Source: CAWDAQ01 sp963800325
GTDB lineage: Bacteria > Actinomycetota > Actinomycetes > Actinomycetales > Dermatophilaceae
Direction of reading: 5' to 3'
NCBI GenBank assembly: GCA_963800325.1
Contig: CAWDAQ010000002.1
Location: forward strand, 372,001 to 436,000
Length of the DNA stretch: 64,000 nucleotides
Below, one piece after another: positions 32,276-40,688 of this stretch. The position numbers and the translations under genes are program-made. Numbering within the stretch: position 1 is the first letter of the stretch; every line of letters begins with the position of its first letter. Under the pieces are notes generated by a model. That model was not told the origin of the DNA. It did no database searches and was given only the letters and a program-made list of their open reading frames with translations.

Positions 32276-33080
32276 GGACGAGCGCGGAGCGGCAGAACTC
32301 GACGACCGCGGGGGTCACGGCCTCCGGGTCCTCGACGTGCGGGTAGTGGCCGGCGCCCGGGACGAGGACGAGGTCGCCCGGGAGTCGTTCGTGGACCCAC
32401 CGCGCCTCGGCCTCGGCGTCGGGGAAGTCGGGGTCGGCGGTTCCCATGACGACGAGCGCCGGGGCGCCGACCTCGCCCAGACGCTCCTCGGCCGGGGCGT
32501 GGCTGGTGCGGGTGGTCCGGACGAAGGCCCGGGCGTGGCCGGGTCGGCGCATGCTCTCCCGGATCCGGCCGACGTGCTCGTCCAGGTCGTCCGGGCGGTG
32601 CCCCGGGTAGAGCCGCGGAAGGTAGGAGGCCCACACGCGGGGGGCCCACGGGCCGCTCATCATGGCCCGGAACGCGAGGGCGAGCAGCGGGTTCATCGGC
32701 GGGTTCCGCACGAACGGGCCGACGAGCACGAGCCCCGCGACGAGCTCGGGACGCTCGGCCGCGGCCCACACCGACGCCCCGGCCGACATCGAGTTCCCGA
32801 CGAGCACGGCGGGTCCGCCCCCGAGGTGCTCCACGAGCGCGACGGCGTCCGTGCCCGCGGCGACGTCGTCGTACCGGGTGAACGTCGCGTCGCTCTCGCC
32901 GTGGCCCCGCAGGTCCACGGTCGCGACGCGGAAGCCGGCCGCGACCAGCGCGGGCGCGGTGATGCGGTACGAGGAGCGCAGCTCCCCCATCCCGGGCAGG
33001 CAGACGACGAGCGGTCCGTCACCGGTCACGTCGTAGGCGAGGCGGCCCTCGGGCCGGTCGAGCATGTGGGTGGGTGTCAT
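32268..33080 (-). CDS. Alpha/beta hydrolase
   Basis: 270 residues from ATG 33080 (a GGAGGT lies upstream). LVVCLPGMGELRSSYR supplies the oxyanion region, VDLRGHGESD the canonical strand-turn, and GNSMSAGASVWAA the nucleophile elbow (GNSMSAG). VVMGTADPDFPDAE gives the acid and GAGHYPHVEDPE the catalytic histidine. This is a soluble esterase/haloalkane-dehalogenase-like fold of unknown substrate. First gene of a two-gene operon with a TetR regulator, downstream of a clear promoter and operator. Confidence 0.88.
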   Translation of the reverse strand: MTPTHMLDRPEGRLAYDVTGDGPLVVCLPGMGELRSSYRITAPALVAAGFRVATVDLRGHGESDATFTRYDDVAAGTDAVALVEHLGGGPAVLVGNSMSAGASVWAAAERPELVAGLVLVGPFVRNPPMNPLLALAFRAMMSGPWAPRVWASYLPRLYPGHRPDDLDEHVGRIRESMRRPGHARAFVRTTRTSHAPAEERLGEVGAPALVVMGTADPDFPDAEAEARWVHERLPGDLVLVPGAGHYPHVEDPEAVTPAVVEFCRSALVRG

Positions 33081-33091
33081 CGCGACCTCCT

Positions 33092-33112
33092 ATGGCTAAT
33101 GTGATTAGCTAT
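33092..33112. promoter_or_regulatory. TetR-type operator
   Basis: ATGGCTAAT (33092-33100) and ATTAGCTAT (33104-33112) form a near-perfect inverted repeat with a three-base centre; one position mismatches. It is AT-rich in a GC-rich setting and overlaps the -10 region of the hydrolase/tetR promoter. This is the expected autoregulatory site of the TetR protein encoded at 31703-32275. Confidence 0.75.
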
Positions 33113-33139
33113 GATGCTATACCCATGAGCCTGCGTCAA
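33111..33139 (-). promoter_or_regulatory. Promoter of hydrolase-tetR operon
   Basis: Minus strand: TTGACG (-35, 33139-33134), a 17-base spacer, and CATCAT (-10, 33116-33111), about 30 bases before ATG 33080. The operator at 33092-33112 begins at the -10 and covers the predicted transcription start, so repressor binding would block RNA polymerase. Confidence 0.55.
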
Positions 33140-33170
33140 GAGGGAAATCCGCACACCCGGTCCGGCCCCC

Positions 33171-33199
33171 TCGGCAGGGTGGGTGGGCTCGGCTACAAT
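33171..33199 (+). promoter_or_regulatory. Promoter of PAS-ANTAR gene
   Basis: TCGGCA (-35-like, 33171-33176), a 17-base spacer, and TACAAT (-10, 33194-33199), about 90 bases before GTG 33289. The -10 is a five-of-six match to the housekeeping consensus; the -35 is weak, as usual in actinomycetes. The long leader could hold regulatory RNA structure. Confidence 0.5.
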
Positions 33200-33288
33200 C
33201 CCGTTCCGGTTCAGCAGCGAGCCCTCCAGCACGTCAGTCCGCCGAGACCCGCTCCGGGCCGCGTTCGGCACAGGGAAGGGGGAGGCCC

Positions 33289-34071
33289 GTGGGCGTCGAG
33301 AGGCTCCGGTCGCTCGGCCGGGAGACGTTCTTCGAGGTGGCCCCGACCCCCTACGCGCTCGTCGACCCCGACCTGCGGGTCGTCGCCGCGAACGCGGCGT
33401 TCCGGGACGCCACGCTCCGGGCCCCGGCCGAGCTCGACGAAAGGCCGCTGTTCGACGCCTTCCCCGAGGGCCCCGGGCTGCCCGGGAGCGCCGACCGGGT
33501 GCGGGCATCGCTCGCCCACGTCCTGGAACGCGGCGAGCCGCACACCCTGCTCGGCTTGCGCTACGACATCCCGGACCCGCGCCGGACCGGAGGGTTCGTC
33601 CGGCGCACCTGGACGTTGCGGCACCTGCCGGTCCGCGACGGGGACGGCCGGGTGGCCGGGGTCCTCCACCACGTCCTCGACGTGACCGAGCTGTGGACCG
33701 AGCTGCCCGCCGAGCTGCGGTCGGAGGATGCCGGGACCGACGGCCATGCGGGGTCCTGCGACCCCGCCGGGGACGCCGAGGACCTCCTCGGCGTCCTCAC
33801 CGCGACGGTGCGGGGCGTGGCGCGCAGCCACCGCGAGCTCGCCGCCCAGCACGACCACCTCCGTTGCGCCCTGGCCTCCCGCCCGACGATCGACCAGGCC
33901 AAGGGCATCATCATGGCGCAGCGACGCTGCGGCCCGGACGAGGCGTTCGCCGCGCTCGTGCGGGTCTCGCAGGACTCGAACGTCCCGCTGAGGGAGATCG
34001 CCGCGTCCCTCGTGCGCGAGACGTCGGCCGACCCCACCTGCGAGGAGACCGGACGGTCCGCGGGAAAGTGA
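33289..34071 (+). CDS. PAS-ANTAR regulator
   Basis: 260 residues from GTG 33289, with GGGGGAGG upstream. A PAS domain (about residues 10-125) begins FFEVAPTPYALVDPDLRVVAANAAFRDAT and ends GVLHHVLDVTELW. A linker and short helix lead to an ANTAR domain (about 190-245; PTIDQAKGIIMAQRRCGPDEAFAALVRVSQDSN). It should sense a small ligand or redox state and bind RNA hairpins to prevent termination. It is the third ANTAR protein in this window. A BTAD regulator follows in the same direction after 125 bases. Confidence 0.88.
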   Translation: MGVERLRSLGRETFFEVAPTPYALVDPDLRVVAANAAFRDATLRAPAELDERPLFDAFPEGPGLPGSADRVRASLAHVLERGEPHTLLGLRYDIPDPRRTGGFVRRTWTLRHLPVRDGDGRVAGVLHHVLDVTELWTELPAELRSEDAGTDGHAGSCDPAGDAEDLLGVLTATVRGVARSHRELAAQHDHLRCALASRPTIDQAKGIIMAQRRCGPDEAFAALVRVSQDSNVPLREIAASLVRETSADPTCEETGRSAGK

Positions 34072-34196
34072 CGAATGGGGCCACCCGGACTATGGCCACC
34101 ACGGCCGGGCGCTCCTATGCTCGTGGGAGGCCACCAGCACCCACCCACGACGGGTTCCCCGGCAGGGCCGCCGGGCCGCTGTCTCCAGGGGGCGAG

Positions 34197-34940
34197 ATGT
34201 CGGATCGAGGTGCCGCGGCGCGACTGCGGCTTCTGGGGGGCTTCGGCTGCGACCGTCGGGGCGACGTCGTCGTCCTGCCGCAGGGGACCCAGCGGCTGCT
34301 CGCGTTCCTCGCCGTCCGCGGCGCGAGCCACCGGTGCCTGGTCGCGGGGTCGCTGTGGCCGGAGGTGCCCGAGCAGCAGGCGCTCGCGAGCCTGCGCACC
34401 GGGGTGTGGCGCCTCAACAAGCTTCTTCCCGGGATGCTGCGCGTCGACGGGGCCTCCCTCGGGGTGTCCGACGCGCTCGAGGTGGACATCCTCCGGCTCG
34501 AGCACGCCGCGGTGGCCCTGATGGGCGCCGGCCGCGCCCCGCGGCACCGGGGGGACCTCGCCCGGGTCGTCGCCGCCACCGACGTCCTCTGGGCGGGAGA
34601 GCTGCTGCCGGGTTGGTACGACGACTGGGTCGTCTTCGAGCGGGAACGGCTCGGCCAGCTGCGGCTGCACGCCCTCGAGGGCGCGGCCCGCGCGTTGACC
34701 CGGGCCGGCGAGCTCGACCTCGCCCTCCGCCTGGCCCTCGAGGCGGTCCGTGCCGAGCCGCTGCGCGAGAGCGCCCGCGTCGTGCTGGTCGAGGTCTTCC
34801 TCGCCGAGGGCAACACCGCCGACGCGGTCCACCAGCTCGGCTCGTTCCGCGAGCTGCTGGGCCGGGAGCTGGGCCTCGAGCCCTCCCCCGCCCTGCTGCG
34901 GTTGCTGCCCCGTCGCTCCGGGGCGTTGACACCGCTGTGA
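34197..34940 (+). CDS. SARP/BTAD-type transcriptional regulator
   Basis: 247 residues from ATG 34197, with AGGGGG upstream. An N-terminal winged-helix-like region (LRLLGGFGCDRRGDVVVLPQGTQRLLAFLAVRG, with LASLRTGVWRLNKLLPGMLRVDG) precedes a bacterial transcriptional activator domain (about residues 100-240) with LLPGWYDDWVVFERERLGQLRLHALE and ESARVVLVEVFLAEGN. This is the compact SARP form without the ATPase and TPR parts of AfsR. SARPs usually activate secondary-metabolite genes, but no biosynthetic cluster is adjacent. Confidence 0.83.
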   Translation: MSDRGAAARLRLLGGFGCDRRGDVVVLPQGTQRLLAFLAVRGASHRCLVAGSLWPEVPEQQALASLRTGVWRLNKLLPGMLRVDGASLGVSDALEVDILRLEHAAVALMGAGRAPRHRGDLARVVAATDVLWAGELLPGWYDDWVVFERERLGQLRLHALEGAARALTRAGELDLALRLALEAVRAEPLRESARVVLVEVFLAEGNTADAVHQLGSFRELLGRELGLEPSPALLRLLPRRSGALTPL

Positions 34941-34964
34941 CGCGGCCGGGGGACAACTGGAGGC

Positions 34965-35207
34965 GTGGACGACCCCTCGGGGCGTGAGGGGCTGGCCGTG
35001 CTGCGGGTCTGGACCGAGCCGTCCGGCGGGCTGCGGGCGCGCCTGACGCTGTCGGACCCGACCGGCGCCGCCCCTCGCCACCCGGCGACGGTCCACGCCG
35101 CCGGGGCGGCCGAGGTCCTCGCGGTGCTCGGGCGCTGGCTCGCTGACCTCGAGCCCGCCGAGGGCCGCGAGCACCCCGGCGACGGACCGGTCAGGCCCGG
35201 ACGGTGA
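34965..35207 (+). CDS. Small hypothetical protein
   Basis: 80 residues if GTG 34965 is used; GTG 34998, with GAGGGG in good position, would give 69 and is perhaps the better start because GGAGG lies only one base before 34965. LAVLRVWTEPSGGLRARLTLSDP followed by AGAAEVLAVLGRWLADLE suggests a small beta-sheet/helix protein. It overlaps the convergent GH31 gene by 17 bases. No family recognised. Confidence 0.5.
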   Translation: MDDPSGREGLAVLRVWTEPSGGLRARLTLSDPTGAAPRHPATVHAAGAAEVLAVLGRWLADLEPAEGREHPGDGPVRPGR

Positions 35208-37563
35208 GGAGCTCGGCGATCGCGGAGAACAGTGGCCCGTGGACGTGCTGGGCGTGCAGGGCCGCGAGCCGCGCGGCGGGGGTCCGCTCGGAGGTCAGCA
35301 CGTCCCAGATCGCGACCTTCTCCTCGAAGCCGTACTGGGCCCGCTCGAGCAGGTCGAGCAGGCGGGCGGACACGTCGCCGCTGGTCGGGGTGAGGCCGCC
35401 GCCGAGGCTGACGCTGGTCCCGGTCGCGCTCGGCACGTCGGCGAGGGTGAGGCTCACCCGGGTGCCGTCCTCGGTCACCAGCGTCCCCTCGGGGACGTCG
35501 AGGTCGGCGGCAGCGACGCCGAGGAGGGTGAGCACCCACGTCCGCTGCTGCGGGACGGCGGCGGTTGCCGCGTCGTCACCCGTGGTGGCGCCGACGGTGA
35601 ACGTCCCGGTCGACTGCTCCCAGGCGAGCGGGGTCGACGCGGTGGGGACGTCGTCGGGGGTCGCGCCGGTGCCGTCGTCCTCGACGAGCTCGAAGCCGCC
35701 GTCGGCGCCCGGTGCGAGGAGGACCTCGAGGGCCTCGGGGTTGCGGGTGGCGTCGAGGTCGTCGGGACCGGCCAGGGGCAGGATCCCCCCGGCGCGCAGC
35801 AGTACCGGCACCGACTGCTCGTCCCGGTGCAGCTCGAGGGTGTGGTCCCCCTCGTAGACGAGGCCGGTGAAGACGTCGACCCACGTGCCCGGGGGGAGCC
35901 ACGCGCGCACCGAGCCGTGCAGGCTCGCCGGGTCCCGGGGGGAGGTGACCGGCGCGACGACGAGCTCGGTGCCGAAGACGAACTCGTTCGGGACGTCGTA
36001 GGCCACCTGCCGGTCCGGCCACACGTGGTACATCGGGCGCACGAGCGGGGTGCCCGCCGCGGCCCGGTGGTTCATCGTGTGCAGGTACGGCACCAGCCGG
36101 TGGCGGAACCGCAGGGCGTCCCCGACCGCGGCCCCGGTCTCCGGGCCGTAGAGCCACGGCTCCTTGACGAGGAACGGGTTGCGGGAGGAGTGCAGCCGCA
36201 GCACGGGGGAGAACACGCCGAGCTGGACCCAGCGCAGGAACAGCTCGTCGTCCCGGCTGCCGCCGAAGTGGCCGCCGACGTCGTGGCTCCACCAGCCGTA
36301 CCCGATGTTGGACGCGGTGGCGGTGAACTCGGGCTGGAACTCCAGTGACGCCCACGAGATGACGGTGTCACCGGAGAACCCGACCGGGTAGCGGTGGCTG
36401 CCCGGGCCGGCGTACCGGGAGAACGTCAGCGGTCTCCGGCCGTCGCGGGCGGAGTCGAGGAGGTGGAAGTGGTTGAGCATCCACAGCGGGTCGATGCCGG
36501 GCACCCGGGAGTACGGGCCGGACTGCCAGTCGATCCACCAGAAGTCGACTCCGTCCTCCTCGAGGCCGTGGTGGAGCACGTCGAAGTAGGCGGTGAGGAA
36601 CTCCGGGTCGGTGACGTCGAACGGGATCGGCTCGCCCGACCCGGCGTCGCGCCCGAGGGCGCGGGCCATGTCCGGGTAGGCGTCCTCGAACGAGCGCACC
36701 CCGTCGGCGGGGTGGACGTTGAGGGTCGCCCGGTAGCCGCGCTCGTGGAGCTCGGCGAGGAACCCGGGCGGGTCGGGGAACAGCTCCCGGTTCCAGCTGT
36801 AGCCCGTCCAGCCGGACCCGTGCACCGGGTCGACGGTCGAGACCGGGTGCCAGTCCATGTCGAGCACGGCGACCGAGAACGGGAGCCGCTCCTCCTGGAA
36901 CCGGTCGAGCAGGGAGAGGTACTCCGGCGCGGAGTAGGCGTAGTACCGGCTCCACCAGTTCCCGAGCGCCCACCGGGGCAGGACCGGGGGCCGGCCGGAG
37001 AGGTCGTAGAACGCCCGCAGCGCCTCGGCGTGGTCGTGGCCGTAGGCGAACACGTAGACGTCGGTGCGGGCGCCGTCGCGCGGGGCGACCCAGCCGTCGT
37101 CCTCGAGGAGGAAGGAGCGCGAGTCGTCGACCTCGGCGAAGCCCCACCGGGAGACGACGCCGGGCTCGAGCGGCATCCGCCCGTCGACGTTGTCGAGCGT
37201 CCGACCGGTGCCGCGCAGGTCGTCGACGGGCTCCCCGAACCGCCAGACGCTGTGGTACGTCGAGACGTTCCCCCGGACCTGCAGGCTCAGCCCGGACGGC
37301 GTGAACGGGCCGCGGTCGTAGGTGAGCACGAACCGGTCGGTGGTGACCTGCACGACCGCGTCGGTCTCGGCGACCGCGAAGTCCGGGACCGGCAGGTCGC
37401 GGTGCAGGGCGAACGTCGAGGCACGGTCCTCGAACCGGCCGTCCTCGGCCCACTCGAGCCGGACGAGGCCGTCGGTGAGGACGGTGATGCGCCAGCGGTC
37501 CCCGGTGAGGACGGCCTCGGGATGGGCGCGGGGACTGGTCGGCAGGCGGAAGCGCTCGTCCAT
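35191..37563 (-). CDS. GH31 family alpha-glycosidase
   Basis: 790 residues from ATG 37563. An N-terminal beta-sandwich (about 1-195) leads into a TIM barrel opening with LPRWALGNWWSRYYAYSAPEY and VAVLDMDWH. The predicted nucleophile is D345 in FWWIDWQSG and the acid/base D399 in GFSGDT; GYGWWSHDVGGHFGG and RNPFLVKEPW follow as in the family. A C-terminal beta region and a ~60-residue helical tail (ERAQYGFEEKVAIWDVLTSE) extend it. The nucleophile motif is WIDW rather than the common WxDMNE, placing it in a less-studied GH31 branch. There is no signal peptide, so it is intracellular. No adjacent transporter. Confidence 0.88.
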   Translation of the reverse strand: MDERFRLPTSPRAHPEAVLTGDRWRITVLTDGLVRLEWAEDGRFEDRASTFALHRDLPVPDFAVAETDAVVQVTTDRFVLTYDRGPFTPSGLSLQVRGNVSTYHSVWRFGEPVDDLRGTGRTLDNVDGRMPLEPGVVSRWGFAEVDDSRSFLLEDDGWVAPRDGARTDVYVFAYGHDHAEALRAFYDLSGRPPVLPRWALGNWWSRYYAYSAPEYLSLLDRFQEERLPFSVAVLDMDWHPVSTVDPVHGSGWTGYSWNRELFPDPPGFLAELHERGYRATLNVHPADGVRSFEDAYPDMARALGRDAGSGEPIPFDVTDPEFLTAYFDVLHHGLEEDGVDFWWIDWQSGPYSRVPGIDPLWMLNHFHLLDSARDGRRPLTFSRYAGPGSHRYPVGFSGDTVISWASLEFQPEFTATASNIGYGWWSHDVGGHFGGSRDDELFLRWVQLGVFSPVLRLHSSRNPFLVKEPWLYGPETGAAVGDALRFRHRLVPYLHTMNHRAAAGTPLVRPMYHVWPDRQVAYDVPNEFVFGTELVVAPVTSPRDPASLHGSVRAWLPPGTWVDVFTGLVYEGDHTLELHRDEQSVPVLLRAGGILPLAGPDDLDATRNPEALEVLLAPGADGGFELVEDDGTGATPDDVPTASTPLAWEQSTGTFTVGATTGDDAATAAVPQQRTWVLTLLGVAAADLDVPEGTLVTEDGTRVSLTLADVPSATGTSVSLGGGLTPTSGDVSARLLDLLERAQYGFEEKVAIWDVLTSERTPAARLAALHAQHVHGPLFSAIAELLTVRA

Positions 37564-37619
37564 GGCCCCAGTGTCGCGGATCGCCGCCGGGGGCCGTGGA
37601 CGCGGTCCGGTGCGGCGCG

Positions 37620-38081
37620 TCAGCCGGCGAGCATGCCGCTGACGAGGGCCTGCCACGTCACGGGCCCGACCACCCCGTCGACGCGGAGCTCGGGGTCGTC
37701 GGCGTGCAGCGCCCGCTGGAAACCGCGGACCGCGGCGTCGGTCTTCGGGCCGAAGATCCCGTCCACCTCGAGCGCGCGGGTGGGGTCGCCCGAGAGGTCC
37801 CGGTGGTGGATCTCCTCCTGCACGGCGCGGACCGCGTCGCCGGCGTTGCCGAGGTGGACGACGATCGTCAGGGCCGACCACGTGAGCGGGCCGACGGTCC
37901 CGTCGACGACGAGGCCCTTGGCGCGCTGGAAGGTGCGCACCGCCTCGTCGGTCTGCGGTCCGAAGATGCCGTCGACCCCGACGACGAGGCCGCGGGCGCG
38001 CAGCAGGTCCTGCAGCGTGCGCACGGTGTGGCCGAGGTCCCCCCGGCGCGAGAGTGGCCACGGGCTCACGGAACCAGGCAT
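37620..38081 (-). CDS. Tandem peptidoglycan-binding domain protein
   Basis: 153 residues from ATG 38081. Two PG_binding_1 modules: residues about 14-68 (GDLGHTVRTLQDLLRARG, VDGIFGPQTDEAVRTFQRAKGL, VDGTVGPLTWSAL) and about 78-145 (NAGDAVRAVQEEIHHR, EVDGIFGPKTDAAVRGFQRAL, VDGVVGPVTWQALVSG). No enzyme domain and no signal peptide are seen, so how it reaches the wall, or whether it does, is unclear. It sits alone between the GH31 gene and the adenosine-kinase-family gene. Confidence 0.85.
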   Translation of the reverse strand: MPGSVSPWPLSRRGDLGHTVRTLQDLLRARGLVVGVDGIFGPQTDEAVRTFQRAKGLVVDGTVGPLTWSALTIVVHLGNAGDAVRAVQEEIHHRDLSGDPTRALEVDGIFGPKTDAAVRGFQRALHADDPELRVDGVVGPVTWQALVSGMLAG

Positions 38082-38174
38082 CGTCGTCCTTCCCGCCCGG
38101 GGTCCCACGGGCTCCAGGCCCCTCCCGACCATCTTCCGACCAGACGGGTCGGGGGTCAACGGGATCCGCCGGCC

Positions 38175-38192
38175 GCCGCCCCTCGGGGCGGC
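38175..38192 (-). terminator. Hairpin downstream of adenosine-specific-kinase-like gene
   Basis: GCCGCCCC (38175-38182) and GGGGCGGC (38185-38192) pair perfectly around a tiny loop, about 25 bases beyond the stop at 38218 on the minus strand. There is no U tract. In actinomycetes such GC hairpins often end transcripts, but this is position-based inference. Confidence 0.45.
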
Positions 38193-38217
38193 CCCTCCTG
38201 GGAGGCGGGGGCCTGCG

Positions 38218-38763
38218 TCAGAGCTTGTAGCCGATGCGGCGCAGCAGGTCCCGTCGCTCCCGCTCCTCGCGGTCCCCCTCCACCCCCAGCGGCGCGCCAC
38301 CGTCGACGACCCCGATGACGCCGCGTCCCTGACCGGTGACGGCGACGAGGACCTGCAGCGGGTTGGAGGTGGCGCAGAGGACACGGCACACCTCGGGCAC
38401 CGCCTTGACCTGCCCGAGCACGTTGACGGGGTAGCCGTCCCGGAGCGCGACGACGAAGCAGTGTCCGGCGCCGACGGCCGACGCGCTCCGGACGGCGAGG
38501 TCGACCAGCTCCTCGTCGTTGCCGCTGCGGCGCACGAGCCGCGGCCCGGACGCCTCGCAGAACGCCACCCCGAAGCGGAGGGTCGCCGAGGCGGTGACGA
38601 GGGCCTCGTGCAGGTCCTCGACCGTCTTGATGAAGTGCGCCTGCCCGAGGATGACGCCGACCCCCTCGGGCACCTCGATCGGGACGACCTCCGTGACCAT
38701 CCGGGGCGAGGGGGCGGTGTCGGGCTCCCGGGCGGGCACCCCGGGACCGTCGTGGGTGCTCAT
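38218..38763 (-). CDS. Adenosine-specific kinase family protein (PF04008)
   Basis: 181 residues. After a 28-residue disordered lead, VPEGVGVILGQAHFIKTVEDLHEAL followed by LRFGVAFCEASGPRLVRRSGND, VGAGHCFVVALRDGYPVNVLGQVK, PEVCRVLCATSNPLQVLVA, GRGVIGVVDG and the terminal RRIGYKL match the small archaeal/bacterial family described as adenosine-specific kinase. It may phosphorylate adenosine; biochemical evidence for the family is limited. ATG 38763 is the in-frame start, but it is the third of three identical 11-bp start repeats (see 38756-38788), with the best Shine-Dalgarno sequence lying before the first. Confidence 0.8.
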   Translation of the reverse strand: MSTHDGPGVPAREPDTAPSPRMVTEVVPIEVPEGVGVILGQAHFIKTVEDLHEALVTASATLRFGVAFCEASGPRLVRRSGNDEELVDLAVRSASAVGAGHCFVVALRDGYPVNVLGQVKAVPEVCRVLCATSNPLQVLVAVTGQGRGVIGVVDGGAPLGVEGDREERERRDLLRRIGYKL

Positions 38764-38788
38764 CGGGTGCTCATCGGGTGCTCATCGG
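38756..38788 (-). repeat. 11-bp tandem repeat triplicating the start codon
   Basis: Three exact copies of CCGATGAGCAC (minus strand) place ATGs at 38785, 38774 and 38763. The first two encode only Met-Ser-Thr-Arg before a TGA that overlaps the next ATG as ATGA; only the third opens the adenosine-specific-kinase-family frame. GGGGGCGGA precedes the first copy. The arrangement looks like a slippage duplication that created two tetrapeptide upstream ORFs coupled by termination-reinitiation. Confidence 0.8.
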
Positions 38789-38901
38789 GCGTCCGCCCCC
38801 TCCGGGCCGCCACGGCGGGCGCCGGGGCGGGCCACCCACCAGCGTCCCGCGTCCTGCGGCGCCGGGCAACACCGGTACCCGCCGGCGGCGGCCCGGGTGG
38901 G

Positions 38902-40593
38902 TCACAGGTGCTCGGTGCACCAGTGCTCGTACCCCTCGACCGCGGTCGGCAGGGTCGGGTAGATCCGCTCCTCCCCGATGCGGTCCACGAGCCCGTAGGC
39001 GCGCAGGTCGGCGAGCAGCTCCTGCTTGACCCGGGCGAGTCCGACGACGACCCCCCGGCCGGTGAGCTCCCGCCGGAGCGACTCGACAGCGTCGAGGCCG
39101 GTGATGTCGACCTCGACCATCGCCTCGGCGTTGATGACGAACCACCGCAACGGGGTGGTCGAGTCGGCGGCGGCGAGGGCCCGCCTCTTGAAGTCCTCGG
39201 CGTCGGCGAAGAAGAGCGGGGCGTCGTAGCGGTAGACCACGAGCCCGGGGACGGTCTGCGCGCCGGGGTAGTCGTCCACGTCGTGCATGCCCGCGAGCCC
39301 GGCGACCCGGCCGAGCACCGCGTCGTGCGGGCGCGCGACCCGGCGGAGCATGTCGGCGACGGAGAGCCCGACGGCGATGAGGACGCCGTAGAGGATGTCG
39401 ACGAGCAGGACGCCGGCGAACGCGGCGACCGCGAGCAGGGCCTCGCTGCGCCGGAAGGCGAGGATCCTGCGGAACTCCGCCGCGTCGACGAGCCGGAGTG
39501 CGGCGTAGACGATGAGCGCGCCGAGGGCGGCCTGCGGGAACGTGGCGAGCAGCCCGCCGCCGAGGACGAGGGTGAGGACGACGACGACGAGCCCGACGAG
39601 GCTGAACAGCTGGGTCCGGCTGCCCGCGGAGTCCCCGAGCGCCGTCCGGCTCGCGCTGCTGCTGACCGGGAACCCCTGCAGCAGGCCCGCGCCGAGGTTG
39701 GCCGCGCCGAGGGCGAGGAGCTCGGCGTTGGGGTCGACGGCGTACCCGTTCCGCGCGGCGAACGCGCGGGCGGTGAGCACGGTGTCGGAGTAGCCGACGA
39801 CGGCGACCCCGACCGCGGGGAGGAGCATGTGGCGCACGTCGTCGACGCCCAGGGCCGGGGCCACCGCGCCGGGCAGGCCCCCGGGCAGGGCCCCGACGAC
39901 CGCGATCCCGTGCCGGTCGAGCCCGAGGACGGCGACGGCCCCCGAGGCGAGCAGCACCGCGAGCAGCGGCCCGGGCAGGCGTGGGTAGCGGGACTGGACG
40001 AGCAGGAGGAAGCCGAGGGTGGTGAGCGCGAGCAGCAGCGTCGGCCACTGGACCTCGCCGATCCCCCGGGCGAAGTCGGCCACCTGCGCCGGGAGGGACC
40101 CGGCCCCGACCTCGACGCCCGTCGTCCGACCGAGCTGGCTGATGATCATGATGACCGCGACCCCGGCCATGTAGCCCACGAGGACGGGCCCGGACAGCAG
40201 GTCCGAGAGGAACCCGACCCGGACGATCCAGCCGACGACGCAGACGAGACCGACGAGGACGGCGAGCCCCGCGGACAGGACGACGTAGCGCGCGGCGTCG
40301 CCGGCGGCGAGCGGGGCGACGACGACGGCGGACATCAGCGCGGTGGTCGACTCCGGGCCCACGGACAGCTGGCGGCAGGAGCCGAGCACCGCGTAGAGCA
40401 GCATCGACGGCACGGCGGCCCAGAGCCCGACGATCGGGTTGAGGCCGGCGACGCCGGCGTAGGCCATGACCTGCGGCACGAGGTACGCGGCGACGGTGAG
40501 CCCGGCGAGGACGTCCCCGCGCAGCCAGGCGCGCTCGTACCCGGCGATCTCACGCGCGCCGGGCAGGACTCCCGGGACTCCTCTCGCCCCCAC
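38902..40593 (-). CDS. SulP family anion transporter with STAS domain
   Basis: 563 residues from GTG 40593. Membrane domain of about ten to twelve helices (residues about 20-420) begins DVLAGLTVAAYLVPQVMAYAGVAGL, the SulP signature, and includes CRQLSVGPESTTALM and PVSSSASRTALGDSAGSRTQL. The cytosolic STAS domain (about 450-560) has VVYRYDAPLFFADAEDFKRR and VDITGLDAVESLRREL. SulP proteins move sulfate, bicarbonate or dicarboxylates, probably with H+ or Na+; the substrate cannot be told. Longer starts exist upstream, but the extension overlaps a hairpin-forming repeat. It is downstream of the SprT-like and small hypothetical genes on the same strand. Confidence 0.9.
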   Translation of the reverse strand: MGARGVPGVLPGAREIAGYERAWLRGDVLAGLTVAAYLVPQVMAYAGVAGLNPIVGLWAAVPSMLLYAVLGSCRQLSVGPESTTALMSAVVVAPLAAGDAARYVVLSAGLAVLVGLVCVVGWIVRVGFLSDLLSGPVLVGYMAGVAVIMIISQLGRTTGVEVGAGSLPAQVADFARGIGEVQWPTLLLALTTLGFLLLVQSRYPRLPGPLLAVLLASGAVAVLGLDRHGIAVVGALPGGLPGAVAPALGVDDVRHMLLPAVGVAVVGYSDTVLTARAFAARNGYAVDPNAELLALGAANLGAGLLQGFPVSSSASRTALGDSAGSRTQLFSLVGLVVVVLTLVLGGGLLATFPQAALGALIVYAALRLVDAAEFRRILAFRRSEALLAVAAFAGVLLVDILYGVLIAVGLSVADMLRRVARPHDAVLGRVAGLAGMHDVDDYPGAQTVPGLVVYRYDAPLFFADAEDFKRRALAAADSTTPLRWFVINAEAMVEVDITGLDAVESLRRELTGRGVVVGLARVKQELLADLRAYGLVDRIGEERIYPTLPTAVEGYEHWCTEHL

Positions 40594-40621
40594 CCCCCAA
40601 GTGTCCCGCCCCGCGCCCGCC

Positions 40622-40676
40622 GAGTGAGCACCAACTGTCCTTCCGGGCGGCTTCCGGGGACAGCTACCGCTCACTC
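40622..40676. repeat. Imperfect inverted repeat upstream of SulP gene
   Basis: GAGTGAGC (40622-40629) with GCTCACTC (40669-40676) and ACTGTCC (40634-40640) with GGACAG (40658-40663) form a stem with a short internal mismatch and a 17-base loop. It lies between the stop of the small gene (40689) and the SulP start (40593). It could be the terminator of the former or a leader structure for the latter. Confidence 0.6.
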
Positions 40677-40688
40677 AACGAGGGCGGA

